Shown piece by piece: positions 46,417-55,171 of a stretch of DNA of 64,000 bases. The DNA is taken from positions 297,791-361,790 of the forward strand of contig CANLVP010000003.1 in assembly GCA_947494675.1 (NCBI GenBank). Reading direction: 5' to 3'. The stretch comes from an uncultured Paracoccaceae bacterium (GTDB lineage: Bacteria; Pseudomonadota; Alphaproteobacteria; Rhodobacterales; Rhodobacteraceae). How positions within the stretch are numbered: position 1 is the first letter of the stretch; the number at the start of each line of letters is the position of its first letter. The notes under the pieces were generated by a model that saw only the letters and a program-made list of their open reading frames with translations, did not search any database and had not been told where the DNA came from. The position numbers and the translations under genes are program-made.

Positions 46417-47805
46417 ATGGCCAGCTACGACGTCATCATCATTGGTTCCGGCCCCGGCGGCTATGTGTCCGCCATTCGCTGCGCGCAATTGGGCCTGAAA
46501 GTGGCCTGTGTTGAGGGGCGCGACACCCTTGGCGGCACCTGCCTGAACGTGGGCTGTATCCCGTCCAAGGCGCTGCTCCATGCCACCGAGATGCTGCACG
46601 AATCCCAGCACAACTTTGCTGAGATGGGCCTGAAGGGCAAAGCGCCTTCGGTCGACTGGAAACAGATGCTGGCCTACAAGGACAAGACCATCAGCCAGAA
46701 CACAGGCGGTATCGAATTTCTGTTCAAAAAGAACAAGGTAGACTGGCTCAAAGGCTGGGGCAGCATCCCTGAAGCGGGTAAGGTGAAGGTCGGTGATGAG
46801 GTCCATGAGGCCAAAAATATCGTCGTTGCAACCGGGTCTGAATCTTCTTCCTTGCCGGGTGTTGAGGTTGACGAAAAGGTGGTCGTGACCTCCACCGGGG
46901 CGCTTGAATTGGGCAAGGTTCCCAAGAGCCTTGTGGTGATCGGCGCGGGCGTTATCGGGTTGGAATTGGGGTCGGTCTATGCCCGCTTGGGGTCAGAGGT
47001 GACGGTGGTTGAATTCATGGATGCCATCACCCCCGGCCAAGATGGGGAGATCGCCAAGACGTTCCAGAAAATGCTGAAAAAGCAGGGCCTTACCTTTGTC
47101 ATGGGGGCTGCTGTGCAAGGCACAACGGTCAAGAACAACAAGGCGACGGTGACCTATAAGCTGCGCAAGGACGACAGTGAGGCGACGCTGACTGCCGACG
47201 CGGTTCTGGTGGCCACGGGCCGCAAACCCTGCACCGATGGGCTGGGGCTCGAGGCACTGGGTGTCGAAATGTCGGACCGCGGGCAGATCAAGACCGACGC
47301 GCATTACGCCACCAATATCAAAGGGATATACGCTATCGGCGACGCGATTGCGGGCCCGATGCTGGCGCACAAGGCCGAGGACGAGGGCATGGCTGTCGCC
47401 GAAGGGATTGCAGGGCAAAAGCCACATGTGAACTACGGTGTTATCCCGGGCGTGATCTATACACATCCGGAAGTCGCAAGCGTTGGTGAGACCGAAGAAA
47501 CCCTGAAAGAACAGGGGCGTGCCTATAAGGTCGGCAAGTTCAGCTTTATGGGCAATGCCCGCGCGAAGGCGAATTTCTCGGGCGATGGTTTTGTCAAAAT
47601 TCTGACCGACAAGGCGACGGATCGCATTCTTGGCGCGCATATTATTGGGCCCATGGCGGGTGATTTGATCCACGAGGTTTGTGTGGCGATGGAATTTGGT
47701 GCTGCCGCCGAGGATCTGGCCCGCACTTGTCACGCGCATCCAACCTATTCCGAAGCCGTGCGCGAAGCGGCATTGGCCTGTGGTGACGGCGCAATTCACA
47801 TGTAA
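46417..47805 (+). CDS. lpd: Dihydrolipoyl dehydrogenase (E3)
   Basis: This 462-residue flavoprotein reoxidises the lipoyl group of SucB and reduces NAD. The FAD motif is [22 protein letters not shown], and the redox disulfide is in [13 protein letters not shown]. The NAD motif is [19 protein letters not shown], and the C-terminal His-Glu pair is in [18 protein letters not shown] precedes the ATG at 46417. It is last in the suc operon and is followed by a REP-like palindrome and the convergent gntR. Confidence 0.96.
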   Translation: MASYDVIIIGSGPGGYVSAIRCAQLGLKVACVEGRDTLGGTCLNVGCIPSKALLHATEMLHESQHNFAEMGLKGKAPSVDWKQMLAYKDKTISQNTGGIEFLFKKNKVDWLKGWGSIPEAGKVKVGDEVHEAKNIVVATGSESSSLPGVEVDEKVVVTSTGALELGKVPKSLVVIGAGVIGLELGSVYARLGSEVTVVEFMDAITPGQDGEIAKTFQKMLKKQGLTFVMGAAVQGTTVKNNKATVTYKLRKDDSEATLTADAVLVATGRKPCTDGLGLEALGVEMSDRGQIKTDAHYATNIKGIYAIGDAIAGPMLAHKAEDEGMAVAEGIAGQKPHVNYGVIPGVIYTHPEVASVGETEETLKEQGRAYKVGKFSFMGNARAKANFSGDGFVKILTDKATDRILGAHIIGPMAGDLIHEVCVAMEFGAAAEDLARTCHAHPTYSEAVREAALACGDGAIHM

Positions 47806-47816
47806 GCGATTGGGAT

Positions 47817-47838
47817 GGTGGGCAAATTGCCCACCCTA
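47817..47838. repeat. REP-like palindrome between lpd and gntR
   Basis: GGTGGGCAAATTGCCCACC plus CTA (47817-47838) is the third copy of the element found between sucD and sucA. It lies between convergent genes and overlaps the gntR stop, so it may act as a bidirectional terminator or mRNA end. Confidence 0.7.
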
Positions 47839-48483
47839 CCCTTTCAACAGACGCAGGCCCTTGGTGGCATCGGTGCGCACGGCCAGCCGCAATCCCGGTT
47901 CGTCCCCTGCACGCAAGGCAGAGATGATCAGGCGATGCGTCGCGGGCGGCTCTGTTCGGTTCAACCGCCCATAAAGCGCCCGCATCGTCGGTCCAAGCTG
48001 CAACCAGACGGTTTCGGTCATGGCCAGCATCGCGGGCGCTTGGGCCCGCAGATAAAGCGTGCGGTGAAACTCCAGGTTCATCCGGATATAGCCCGTGGCG
48101 TCATGCCGCGCGATCATCTGGCTGACGCCATTGTTGATCGCCTCAAGCCGTTCAATCAGCGCGAAGTGGGCGCGGGGCAAGGCCCGGCTGGCAAGCTCTG
48201 GCTCTAGCAGGGCGCGCAGCGTTGCTAGTTCCTCGATCCGTTCGTTCGTCAGCTCTGGGGTTGAGACACGGCCCGAGGATGACAGGAACAAGGCCCCCTC
48301 CGCCGCCAGCCGTCGCACGGTTTCGCGGGCGGGCGTCATGGACACGCCGTATTCCTTGCCGATCCCGCGCAGGGTCAGCGCCTCACCCGGTCCGATTTCG
48401 CCATGCATGATGCGTGTGCGCAGAGCGCGATAAACCCGGTCATGGGCGACGCCTGCGTTGTCGGGGGTGCGTGGTTGGATCAT
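47836..48483 (-). CDS. GntR-family regulator (FadR/FCD type), probable TCA-operon regulator
   Basis: This 215-residue transcription factor has a winged helix-turn-helix at about residues 14-75 (YRALRTRIMHGEIGPGEAL, GVSMTPARETVRRLAAEG). An FCD ligand domain follows, with the NLEFHRTLY and THRLIISAL histidines that usually hold a metal and carboxylate ligand. It is convergent with lpd. A perfect TTTGTGATCACAAA palindrome lies 5 bases upstream of its ATG, and the same core is paired before sdhC and sucC. I infer autoregulation and control of both operons by an organic acid. Confidence 0.85.
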   Translation of the reverse strand: MIQPRTPDNAGVAHDRVYRALRTRIMHGEIGPGEALTLRGIGKEYGVSMTPARETVRRLAAEGALFLSSSGRVSTPELTNERIEELATLRALLEPELASRALPRAHFALIERLEAINNGVSQMIARHDATGYIRMNLEFHRTLYLRAQAPAMLAMTETVWLQLGPTMRALYGRLNRTEPPATHRLIISALRAGDEPGLRLAVRTDATKGLRLLKG

Positions 48484-48488
48484 GCCGC

Positions 48489-48502
48489 TTTGTGATCACA
48501 AA
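48489..48502. promoter_or_regulatory. gntR autoregulatory operator (TTTGTGATCACAAA)
   Basis: A perfect 14-bp palindrome ends 5 bases before the gntR ATG (48483) and covers the position where a ribosome site would be. A bound protein here would block gntR expression. The core equals those before sdhC and sucC. Confidence 0.7.
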
Positions 48503-48513
48503 ACGGCGACGGG

Positions 48514-49203
48514 TCAAGCGAACTGAATGCGGTGCAGGTCTGACCCATGATCGCGCAGCCATTTACGATGCACTTTGTAGTCCGGCATCAGCCCGGCCAC
48601 GACATCCCAGAAGGCAGTGGAATGGTTCATCTCGACCAGATGGGCGACCTCATGCGCAGCCACGTAGTCCAGCACATCGGGCGGCGCCATGATCAACCGC
48701 CAAGAATACATCAGCACCCCTTGGGACGAACACGACCCCCAACGGGACCTTGTGTCACGCAAGGATAGCTTGGTGTAGCTGCGGCCAACGGCGACAGCGT
48801 AATGGTCGGACCGGTCGGCCAGCACATCACGGGCGTGCAGCTTGAGGATCGCCTGCACTTTGGCCCCAACCGCCTTGGTGCTGCGGGGCAGGATCAGTGC
48901 GTCATCGCCCAGATGCGGGCGTTTGACGTCACCGCAGATCACCTGCAACGGTGCACCGCGAAACGGGATGCTGGCCCCTTCGATCACTGGCACGGCTCCT
49001 GCGACTTTGGACAGGTGGCCACGCAGCCAGTCTTCGCGAGAATGCAGGAATGCGAGCGCCTCACGCTCGGACGCGCGGGGGGGCATTGTCAGGCTCACTT
49101 TGCCGTCAAGGCGCGACACCCGCAGCGATAATTGTCGTGCGCGGGCGGACCTGCGGAGGGCAACCGAAATCGGGGGGTTGCCAAGGGTCAGTTCGCGGCC
49201 CAT
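48514..49203 (-). CDS. YgjP-like metal-dependent hydrolase (M48-type HExxH)
   Basis: This 229-residue protein has the zinc-binding HEVAHLVEMNHS motif near residue 187. A preceding family stretch is SLRDTRSRWGSCSSQGVLMYSW, which defines the YgjP/DUF45 metallopeptidase-like group. The N-terminal region has SLRVSRLDGKVSLTMP. The ATG at 49203 is clear. It lies just upstream of gntR on the same strand, 30 bases away, and is divergent from the FYDLN gene. The physiological substrate is unknown. Confidence 0.87.
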   Translation of the reverse strand: MGRELTLGNPPISVALRRSARARQLSLRVSRLDGKVSLTMPPRASEREALAFLHSREDWLRGHLSKVAGAVPVIEGASIPFRGAPLQVICGDVKRPHLGDDALILPRSTKAVGAKVQAILKLHARDVLADRSDHYAVAVGRSYTKLSLRDTRSRWGSCSSQGVLMYSWRLIMAPPDVLDYVAAHEVAHLVEMNHSTAFWDVVAGLMPDYKVHRKWLRDHGSDLHRIQFA

Positions 49204-49315
49204 ATCCGTCCTTTACGCCACCTGTTTGCCAAAGACTTTGACACCGTCATTGGGTTATGGCAGTTGGCCCGGATAGCCCGCAAGGGCCGCACAGAATTTT
49301 TGAAGGGGAAATCCC

Positions 49316-49645
49316 ATGCCGAACGAAGAATGGGGCACAAAACGCCTTTGCCCGACGAGTGGCAAGCGCTTTTACGACCTTGGCAAAGACCCGATTGTCA
49401 GCCCTTACACGGGCGAAGTCGTGACCGTCGACACATCCAAGACCCGCACCATGGTCGCCGATGCCGAAGACGCGCAGTCCAAAAAGCAGAAAGAAGCAGC
49501 CGAAGAAGAAGATCTGGTTCTTGATGACGACGATTCTGATGAAGACGTCGATCTGGGCGATGATGTGCTGGACGATGACGACGACGATGATGATACCGTC
49601 AGCCTTGATGAACTGGCCGACGTTGCCAGCGACGACGACAACTAA
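49316..49645 (+). CDS. FYDLN acid-domain protein (TIGR02300)
   Basis: This 109-residue protein has an N-terminal ordered part with GTKRLCPTSGKRFYDLGKDPIVSPYTGE, the FYDLN signature. The acidic, probably disordered C-terminus has runs of Asp (DDDDDDD). Two cysteine-poor halves make catalysis unlikely; a nucleic-acid- or ribosome-related role has been suggested only by analogy. AAGGGGAAA precedes the ATG. It lies 69 bases before tRNA-Ala. Confidence 0.88.
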   Translation: MPNEEWGTKRLCPTSGKRFYDLGKDPIVSPYTGEVVTVDTSKTRTMVADAEDAQSKKQKEAAEEEDLVLDDDDSDEDVDLGDDVLDDDDDDDDTVSLDELADVASDDDN

Positions 49646-49714
49646 TTCCCGTTCGGGGCGTGATTTTTTGACTTGATCCCGCCCCGGCAGCCGCATAAGT
49701 AGCGGCAACGGTCA

Positions 49715-49790
<76 letters not shown>

Positions 49791-49838
49791 TTATCCCCTA
49801 TCCCGCACGGCGCGCCCGTCACAGTGATCGGAGACCAG

Positions 49839-49946
49839 ATGCCCGAATACTTGCTTGATCTTTTGTCCTGGGTGATCGCCTTTATCATTTTGGGCGTCGT
49901 GTGGCGTTGGCTGCAAAAGCGCAAATCCAAATCGGATGATGAATAG
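49839..49946 (+). CDS. Tiny single-pass membrane protein (35 residues)
   Basis: A 36-codon ORF starts at ATG 49839 with a GGAGA ribosome site 4 bases upstream. It encodes MPEYLLDLLS, a hydrophobic helix (WVIAFIILGVVWRWL) and a basic then acidic tail (QKRKSKSDDE). The shape (one helix, positive inside, charged tail) and good ribosome site support a real small protein. It converges with ccoS, the end of the cbb3 cluster, with three bases between the stops. Function unknown; a role with the oxidase is only a guess. Confidence 0.6.
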   Translation: MPEYLLDLLSWVIAFIILGVVWRWLQKRKSKSDDE

Positions 49947-49949
49947 GCC

Positions 49950-50102
49950 CTAGGGCTTACCGTCTTCGTCTTCGACCAGAATCCGCCAGGCATCGCCGTC
50001 GAGGTCATCGTATTGATGGCTGCGCAGGGTCCAGACGAATGCGATCAGCCCGCAGGCGGCAAGGATGAGTGAGACGGGGATCAGGATGAGCAAGACGTTC
50101 AT
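49950..50102 (-). CDS. ccoS: Cbb3 oxidase maturation protein CcoS
   Basis: This 50-residue single-pass protein begins MNVLLILIPVSLILAACGLIA and ends with an acidic tail containing WRILVEDEDGKP. CcoS is needed for cofactor insertion into CcoN in Rhodobacter. It is the last gene of ccoGHIS, four bases after the ccoI stop. Its size and place in the cluster make the call secure. Confidence 0.88.
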   Translation of the reverse strand: MNVLLILIPVSLILAACGLIAFVWTLRSHQYDDLDGDAWRILVEDEDGKP

Positions 50103-50106
50103 GGCG

Positions 50107-52254
50107 TCACCTTAGGCGCAAAGCGTTGAGCAGAACAGTGATCGACGACAGGGACATGGCGATGGCCGCAGTCAGCGGTGTCGCGATCCCCGCGATGGCC
50201 AGCGGCACGGCGATCATGTTGTAGCCCGCCGCAATCGCGAAATTCTCAAGCACACGCAGGCGCGCGCTTTTGGATGTGGCGATGGCCAGCGGCACCTCGC
50301 GCAGGCTGCGCCCCAGAAGCACCACGTCAGAGGCGGCCCGCGAGGCATCCAGTGCGGAGGCGGGCGAGATCGAGGCATGGGCCAGTGCCAGGGCGGCAGT
50401 GTCGTTTAGGCCGTCACCCACCATCAGCACGTTTTTGCCGCTGGCCGTCTGGTCACGGATCACGGTGCATTTGTCATCGGGCGACAGCTCCGACCTTCCG
50501 GGAACGCCCAAGGTCTTGGCGATCTTGTCCACGGGTGCAGGTGCATCGCCTGAGAGGATTGAGACCTCCAACCCGCGTTGGGTGAGTGCTGCGACCGCGT
50601 CTTTTGCTCCGTCACGCAGGGTTTCGGACATGGGCAGCACAATGGGCGCTGCATCCCCAATCTTGAGCGCGGGAGAGCCTGCAGCCCCGACCCAAGCGCC
50701 TCGGCCCAACTGCACGACACGGCCCTGCCAAAGGGCGGAAATGCCCTGCCCTGCGGTCTCTGTCACGTCTGACAGCTCTGCGGGTCTGATGTCCGCCGGC
50801 ATCGCGGCTGTGATGGCGCGCGACACCGGGTGTTGCGATTGGCTGGCGAGTGCCGCGAGGATCGCTTGGTCTTGCGCCGACAGGACCGTGGGGTCGATGC
50901 GGGCGTGGCCTTCGGTCAGGGTGCCGGTTTTGTCAAAGATCACGGTGTCGACCTCTGCCAGACGTTCGATTGCGGTGGCGTCCTTGACCAGCAACCCGTG
51001 CCGGAAGAGCCGCCCGGCGGCGGCGGTCATGACGGCAGGCACGGCAAGGCCCAGCGCGCAGGGGCATGTGATGATGAGCACCGCAATCGCGATGTTGAGC
51101 GCCTTGGCCACGTCGCCGGAGACCACGAACCAACCGAAAAAGGTCGCAAAGGCCAAAAGGTGCACCAGCGGCGCATAGACCTGCGCGGCGCGGTCAGCGA
51201 GCGCGGTGTAGCGGTTCTTGGCCCCTTCGGCGGTTTCGACCATGGCGATCATGCGGCGCAGGGTCGTGTCTTCGCCCACAGCGGTGGCGCGCAGAGTGAT
51301 GGCGGCGCCGAGGTTGATCTCTCCGGCGGCGATCAGGGTGCCGGGGCCGGCGTCGATGGCAAGGCTTTCGCCGGTCAGGAACGACCGGTCCATCTGGGTG
51401 GTGCCTTTGATGATTTCGCCATCCACAGGCGCACGCATGCCCGATGCGATGATCACGTCATCGCCGGGGCGCAGGTCTGTGACCGCGACGGCTTGTGGGC
51501 CGTCCGGTGTGACCCGTGTGGCCCATGGCAGTTCCAGCGCGCTGAGTTCCTGCGCGGCAGAGCGGGCGGCGATCCGGGTGCGGTGATCAAGGTAGCGCCC
51601 GATCAGCAGGAAGAATGTGAGCGACAGGGCCGCGTCGAAATAGACCTGTTCGCTGCCTTGGGCGGTTTCATAGATCGACAGGCCGCAGGCCAGAATGATC
51701 GCGAGCGAGATCGGCACATCCATATTCAGTCGTCCCACACGCAGGGCGCGCCAGGCAGAGCCAAAGAAGACTTGGGCTGAGTAGATCAGTGTCGGCACCG
51801 CGATCAGGGCGGAAAGCCAATGAAACAGAATGCGCGTTGCTTCGGCAGCGCCGGACCAGACGGCGACGGAAAACAACATGACGTTCATCATCGCAAAGCC
51901 TGCGACGGCGAGTTTGGTGAGCAGCTTGCGCCCCTCAGGATCGGTTTCCACCGCTTGCATCATTTGCGCGTCAAGCGGCTGCGCCTCATACCCCAGCCCC
52001 GCAATCGCCTGCACAAGTTGGTCCACCGGCACGCTGGGTGCGTCGATCACAACCCGCTTGCGGCTGAGGTTGACGCGAGCCGCGCGCACGCCGGGCATGG
52101 CGGCAAGGCCACGCTCGATCGTACCGATGCAGGCCGCGCAGTGGATGGGTGGCAGGTGCAGCGTCACCTCACCCGCTTGGGCGGGGATGTTTGCCACGGC
52201 TTGCGGTGCGGCAACACAGCCCGGACAGGCGGCTATCGGGGCAGCGACGCTCAT
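50107..52254 (-). CDS. ccoI: Copper-transporting P1B-type ATPase CcoI
   Basis: This 715-residue ATPase supplies copper for cbb3 oxidase assembly. An N-terminal heavy-metal domain has the HCAAC motif near residue 38; an earlier CPGC could also bind metal. Then come TGES (phosphatase), CPC in ITCPCALGLAVPAV, the phosphorylation site DKTGTLTEG, the SQHPVS motif and GDGLNDTAAL. The gene overlaps ccoH by four bases, consistent with the usual ccoGHIS unit. Confidence 0.94.
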   Translation of the reverse strand: MSVAAPIAACPGCVAAPQAVANIPAQAGEVTLHLPPIHCAACIGTIERGLAAMPGVRAARVNLSRKRVVIDAPSVPVDQLVQAIAGLGYEAQPLDAQMMQAVETDPEGRKLLTKLAVAGFAMMNVMLFSVAVWSGAAEATRILFHWLSALIAVPTLIYSAQVFFGSAWRALRVGRLNMDVPISLAIILACGLSIYETAQGSEQVYFDAALSLTFFLLIGRYLDHRTRIAARSAAQELSALELPWATRVTPDGPQAVAVTDLRPGDDVIIASGMRAPVDGEIIKGTTQMDRSFLTGESLAIDAGPGTLIAAGEINLGAAITLRATAVGEDTTLRRMIAMVETAEGAKNRYTALADRAAQVYAPLVHLLAFATFFGWFVVSGDVAKALNIAIAVLIITCPCALGLAVPAVMTAAAGRLFRHGLLVKDATAIERLAEVDTVIFDKTGTLTEGHARIDPTVLSAQDQAILAALASQSQHPVSRAITAAMPADIRPAELSDVTETAGQGISALWQGRVVQLGRGAWVGAAGSPALKIGDAAPIVLPMSETLRDGAKDAVAALTQRGLEVSILSGDAPAPVDKIAKTLGVPGRSELSPDDKCTVIRDQTASGKNVLMVGDGLNDTAALALAHASISPASALDASRAASDVVLLGRSLREVPLAIATSKSARLRVLENFAIAAGYNMIAVPLAIAGIATPLTAAIAMSLSSITVLLNALRLR

Positions 52255-52715
52255 CCCGGCACACGCACGATGATGCGCTGCTGAAAGCGGGTGCCATCAG
52301 CGGCTTCGGCCACCAGGCGCAGGTTCCAGTTGCCGGGGGCGAGGTTTACGGGCGCCACGAAGGTCACGCCGTCATGATAGAACACCGGTTCCACGTCTTG
52401 CGAGACATTGGTGGCGCGGCCCAAAACGGCTGAGACAATTGTGGGCACGACAGGCGCGCCGTCCTGATCAATCGTAAGGATCAGGCGCTTGCCGTCAACG
52501 TCAGCCGAGACGTCCCAGCCCAGCGCCTCTTGCGCAGCGCGGTTGGCGTCAAAGCCTTGGCTGGCGACATAGGAATTCTTGACCTCCAACCCCGGAAAGG
52601 TGTTCACGGCTTGAAAGGCGAGCGTCAGGTTCACCGCGATGATGACGGCAAAGCATCCGGCAAAGATGGCAAAGACCATACGGCCAGTGAGCGGGCGTGC
52701 GGGTGTGTCGATCAT
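52251..52715 (-). CDS. ccoH: Cbb3 oxidase assembly protein CcoH (FixH)
   Basis: This 154-residue protein has one N-terminal membrane segment (MVFAIFAGCFAVIIAVNLTLAF) and a periplasmic FixH domain. The domain has the stretches ASQGFDANRAAQEALGWDV and GNWNLRLVAEAADG. It works with CcoG and CcoI during cbb3 maturation. It overlaps ccoG upstream and ccoI downstream by four bases. Confidence 0.92.
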   Translation of the reverse strand: MIDTPARPLTGRMVFAIFAGCFAVIIAVNLTLAFQAVNTFPGLEVKNSYVASQGFDANRAAQEALGWDVSADVDGKRLILTIDQDGAPVVPTIVSAVLGRATNVSQDVEPVFYHDGVTFVAPVNLAPGNWNLRLVAEAADGTRFQQRIIVRVPG

Positions 52716-54124
52716 GGGTTTGCCTTTCCGTTAAAGCTGGTGTCGCGCGAGGCGCGGGCGTCGCTGTTCACATCCTCAACCCAGAGCCGCAGATCGGTGC
52801 GGTCGATGGAAGCCGCCGGGTCTTGTGGGCGGGCGATGACGTAGACGCGTTGTTGCGTGGTGCTGTCAGGTGCCACGGTGATGATCCGCTGGTCGGAGCC
52901 TTCGAGTTCAAGCCGCAAGAGCGCATCAGACCGCAGCGAAATCCGAAATTCCCGCGGCTCACCCAGCTTATTGCGCAGGCGCACCAGATAGGTGTTGCGG
53001 ATCGATCCGTCCGACAGCGTGGTGAAGGTGGGATTGCGCACGGGCTCGACCGTCAGATCGATGTCAGACCGGATAAAGAGCGCAAAGATCAAGAGCGCGC
53101 CAATGAGCGACCAGAGCGTCGTGTAGATGACGGTGCGGGTGCGCAGGATGTGGTGCCAGATCGGGCGCGGCGGGTTGCCTGCGCGTTCGCGGGGTTCGTC
53201 CGCAAGCGCGAGGTAGTCGATCAACCCCCGGTCCTTGCCGATCCGCGCCATGATGTCGTCGCAGGCATCGATGCAGAGCGCGCAGGTGATACATTCCATC
53301 TGCTGGCCGTCGCGGATGTCGATGCCCATGGGGCAGACGTTCACGCAGGCCATGCAGTCGATGCAGTCGCCGGTGGTATCGTCGTGTTTCTTGCCACGCG
53401 GCTCCCCCCGCCATTCGCGGTAGCCAACGGTTAGGGTATCGTCGTCCATCATCGCGCCTTGAATGCGCGGCCATGGACACATGTAGATGCAGACCTGTTC
53501 GCGCATGAAGCCACCAAAGAGGAACGTCGTCGCGGTCAGCACGGCAATGGTGGTGTAGGCAATGATCGGGGCCTCAAAGGCCAGAAGATCACGCAAGAGC
53601 GTTGGTGCATCGGTAAAGTAGAAGACCCACGCGCCGCCGGTGGCCACGGCGATGACCAGCCAGACGATCCACTTCGTCAGGCGCAGCCGCCATTTCTTGA
53701 CGTCCCACTTGGCGTTCCAGAGCCGCACGCGGGCATTGCGGTCGCCTTCAATCCAGCGTTCCACAAGGATGAAAAGGTCGGTCCAGACGGTTTGTGGGCA
53801 GGCGTAGCCGCACCAGACCCGGCCCAGCGCTGAGGTGAACAGAAACAGCCCAAGCCCTGCCATGATCAGCAGGCCAGCCACAAAGTAGAATTCGTGTGGC
53901 CAAATCTCGATCCAGAAAAAGTAGAAGCGCCGGTTCGCCAAATCCACAAGCACCGCCTGATCGGGCAGCGCCGGGCCACGGTCCCAGCGGATCCATGGGG
54001 TGAGGTAGTAGATGCCCAGTGTCACCGCCATGATCCACCACTTGAACGTACGGAAAAAGCCCGTCACGCGGCGCGGAAAGATCGGCTCCTGCGGGGCATA
54101 AAGCGGCTGCGGTGTTTCGGACAT
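52712..54124 (-). CDS. ccoG: Cbb3 oxidase assembly protein CcoG (cupric reductase-like)
   Basis: This 470-residue membrane protein has about five segments and two 4Fe-4S motifs (CIDCMACVNVCP and CITCALCIDACD). NapH-like stretches RVWCGYACPQTVWTDLFI and ICMYCPWPRIQ-type (here VCIYMCPWPRIQGAM) are also present. CcoG reduces Cu(II) for delivery by CcoI. The ATG at 54124 follows a modest ribosome site. An FNR-type site lies 58-71 bases upstream, so ccoGHIS probably has its own oxygen-controlled promoter. Confidence 0.93.
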   Translation of the reverse strand: MSETPQPLYAPQEPIFPRRVTGFFRTFKWWIMAVTLGIYYLTPWIRWDRGPALPDQAVLVDLANRRFYFFWIEIWPHEFYFVAGLLIMAGLGLFLFTSALGRVWCGYACPQTVWTDLFILVERWIEGDRNARVRLWNAKWDVKKWRLRLTKWIVWLVIAVATGGAWVFYFTDAPTLLRDLLAFEAPIIAYTTIAVLTATTFLFGGFMREQVCIYMCPWPRIQGAMMDDDTLTVGYREWRGEPRGKKHDDTTGDCIDCMACVNVCPMGIDIRDGQQMECITCALCIDACDDIMARIGKDRGLIDYLALADEPRERAGNPPRPIWHHILRTRTVIYTTLWSLIGALLIFALFIRSDIDLTVEPVRNPTFTTLSDGSIRNTYLVRLRNKLGEPREFRISLRSDALLRLELEGSDQRIITVAPDSTTQQRVYVIARPQDPAASIDRTDLRLWVEDVNSDARASRDTSFNGKANP

Positions 54125-54181
54125 GATAGGTTCCAGTGCACAGGTTCGGGATTTTAATACCTGACGCGCGCCAAAGCCCCT

Positions 54182-54195
54182 TTGACTTAGATCAA
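54182..54195. promoter_or_regulatory. FNR-type site upstream of ccoG (TTGACTTAGATCAA)
   Basis: TTGAC-N4-ATCAA differs by one base per consensus half from TTGAT-N4-ATCAA. It lies 58-71 bases before the ccoG start in the ccoP-ccoG gap. FnrL, encoded at 58.8-59.5 kb, is the expected binder. Confidence 0.75.
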
Positions 54196-54299
54196 ACCTG
54201 CAAAAAATGAGCCCGCCACCGCTGGCCCTGTGCGACCAATGGTGGCGGGCAACATGGGCTGACTATGCTAACAGCCCATGTGATCCAGTTGGCACGATT

Positions 54300-55169
54300 T
54301 TACTCGCCTCCTCCCAACTGGTGAACATAGGCGGCGACCGCCTTTGTATCCGCTTCGCCAAGACGCTCGCCCCAGGGCGGCATGATGCCAAAGCGCGCGT
54401 TGCGCACCGTCTCTGTCAGGGCCGCGACGTCGCTGCCGTAAAGCCAGATCGCATCCGTGAGGTTCGGCGCGCCAAGGTCGCGGTTGCCGACGCCGTCTTC
54501 GGCGTGACAGGCGGAACATTGGTCATAAAACACCTCTGCCCCGGTCGCGGCCAATTCGGCGTCATGGTCCTGACCCGAGATCGCGAGGACGTGTTGGACA
54601 ACGCCGTCGATCTCATCCCGTTCAAGAATGTCGCCAAAGGCAGGCATTTCCGACCAGCGCGCGTCAAAGTCGGTCTCATTCCGGACGCCGTGGCGGATGG
54701 TATAGGCGATATTTTCAATGTCACCGCCCCACAGCCAGTCATCATCCAGCAGGTTGGGATAGCCTGTCGCGCCAGCCGCACCAGAGCCGTGGCATTGCGA
54801 ACATTGCGCGCGAAACACGGCGGCCCCGCCCGCGACGGCGTAGCGGTGAAGCTCTTCGTTTTCGGCCAGCGTGGTCAGGTCGGCGTCGGCAAGTGCGGTT
54901 TCAAGCGCGCTGTTTTGTTCGTCAAAACGGGCGATGTCCTGTGCGACTTCGGCGCGTGTCGAATAGCCCAGCACGCCAGATGTCGCCCCGGTGATCATCG
55001 GCCATGCGGGGTAGGCGATTGTATAGCCCACGCCCCAGATGATCGTCAGGTAAAAGCACCACAACCACCAGCGCGGCAGGGGGTTGTTCAGCTCTTTGAT
55101 GCCGTCCCAATTGTGGCCTGTGGTTTCAATGCCAGAGGTTTCGTCGATGTCATTTTTCTTGTCGGCCAT
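54300..55169 (-). CDS. ccoP: Cbb3 cytochrome oxidase diheme subunit CcoP
   Basis: This 289-residue membrane-anchored c-type cytochrome passes electrons to CcoN. One membrane segment lies near residues 33-57 (PRWWLWCFYLTIIWGVGYTIAYP). The two heme-c sites are CSQCH at 123-127 and CSACH at 218-222, with Met ligands in EMPAFGD and GIMPPWG. It lies two bases after ccoQ. Confidence 0.95.
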   Translation of the reverse strand: MADKKNDIDETSGIETTGHNWDGIKELNNPLPRWWLWCFYLTIIWGVGYTIAYPAWPMITGATSGVLGYSTRAEVAQDIARFDEQNSALETALADADLTTLAENEELHRYAVAGGAAVFRAQCSQCHGSGAAGATGYPNLLDDDWLWGGDIENIAYTIRHGVRNETDFDARWSEMPAFGDILERDEIDGVVQHVLAISGQDHDAELAATGAEVFYDQCSACHAEDGVGNRDLGAPNLTDAIWLYGSDVAALTETVRNARFGIMPPWGERLGEADTKAVAAYVHQLGGGE

Positions 55170-55171
55170 CT

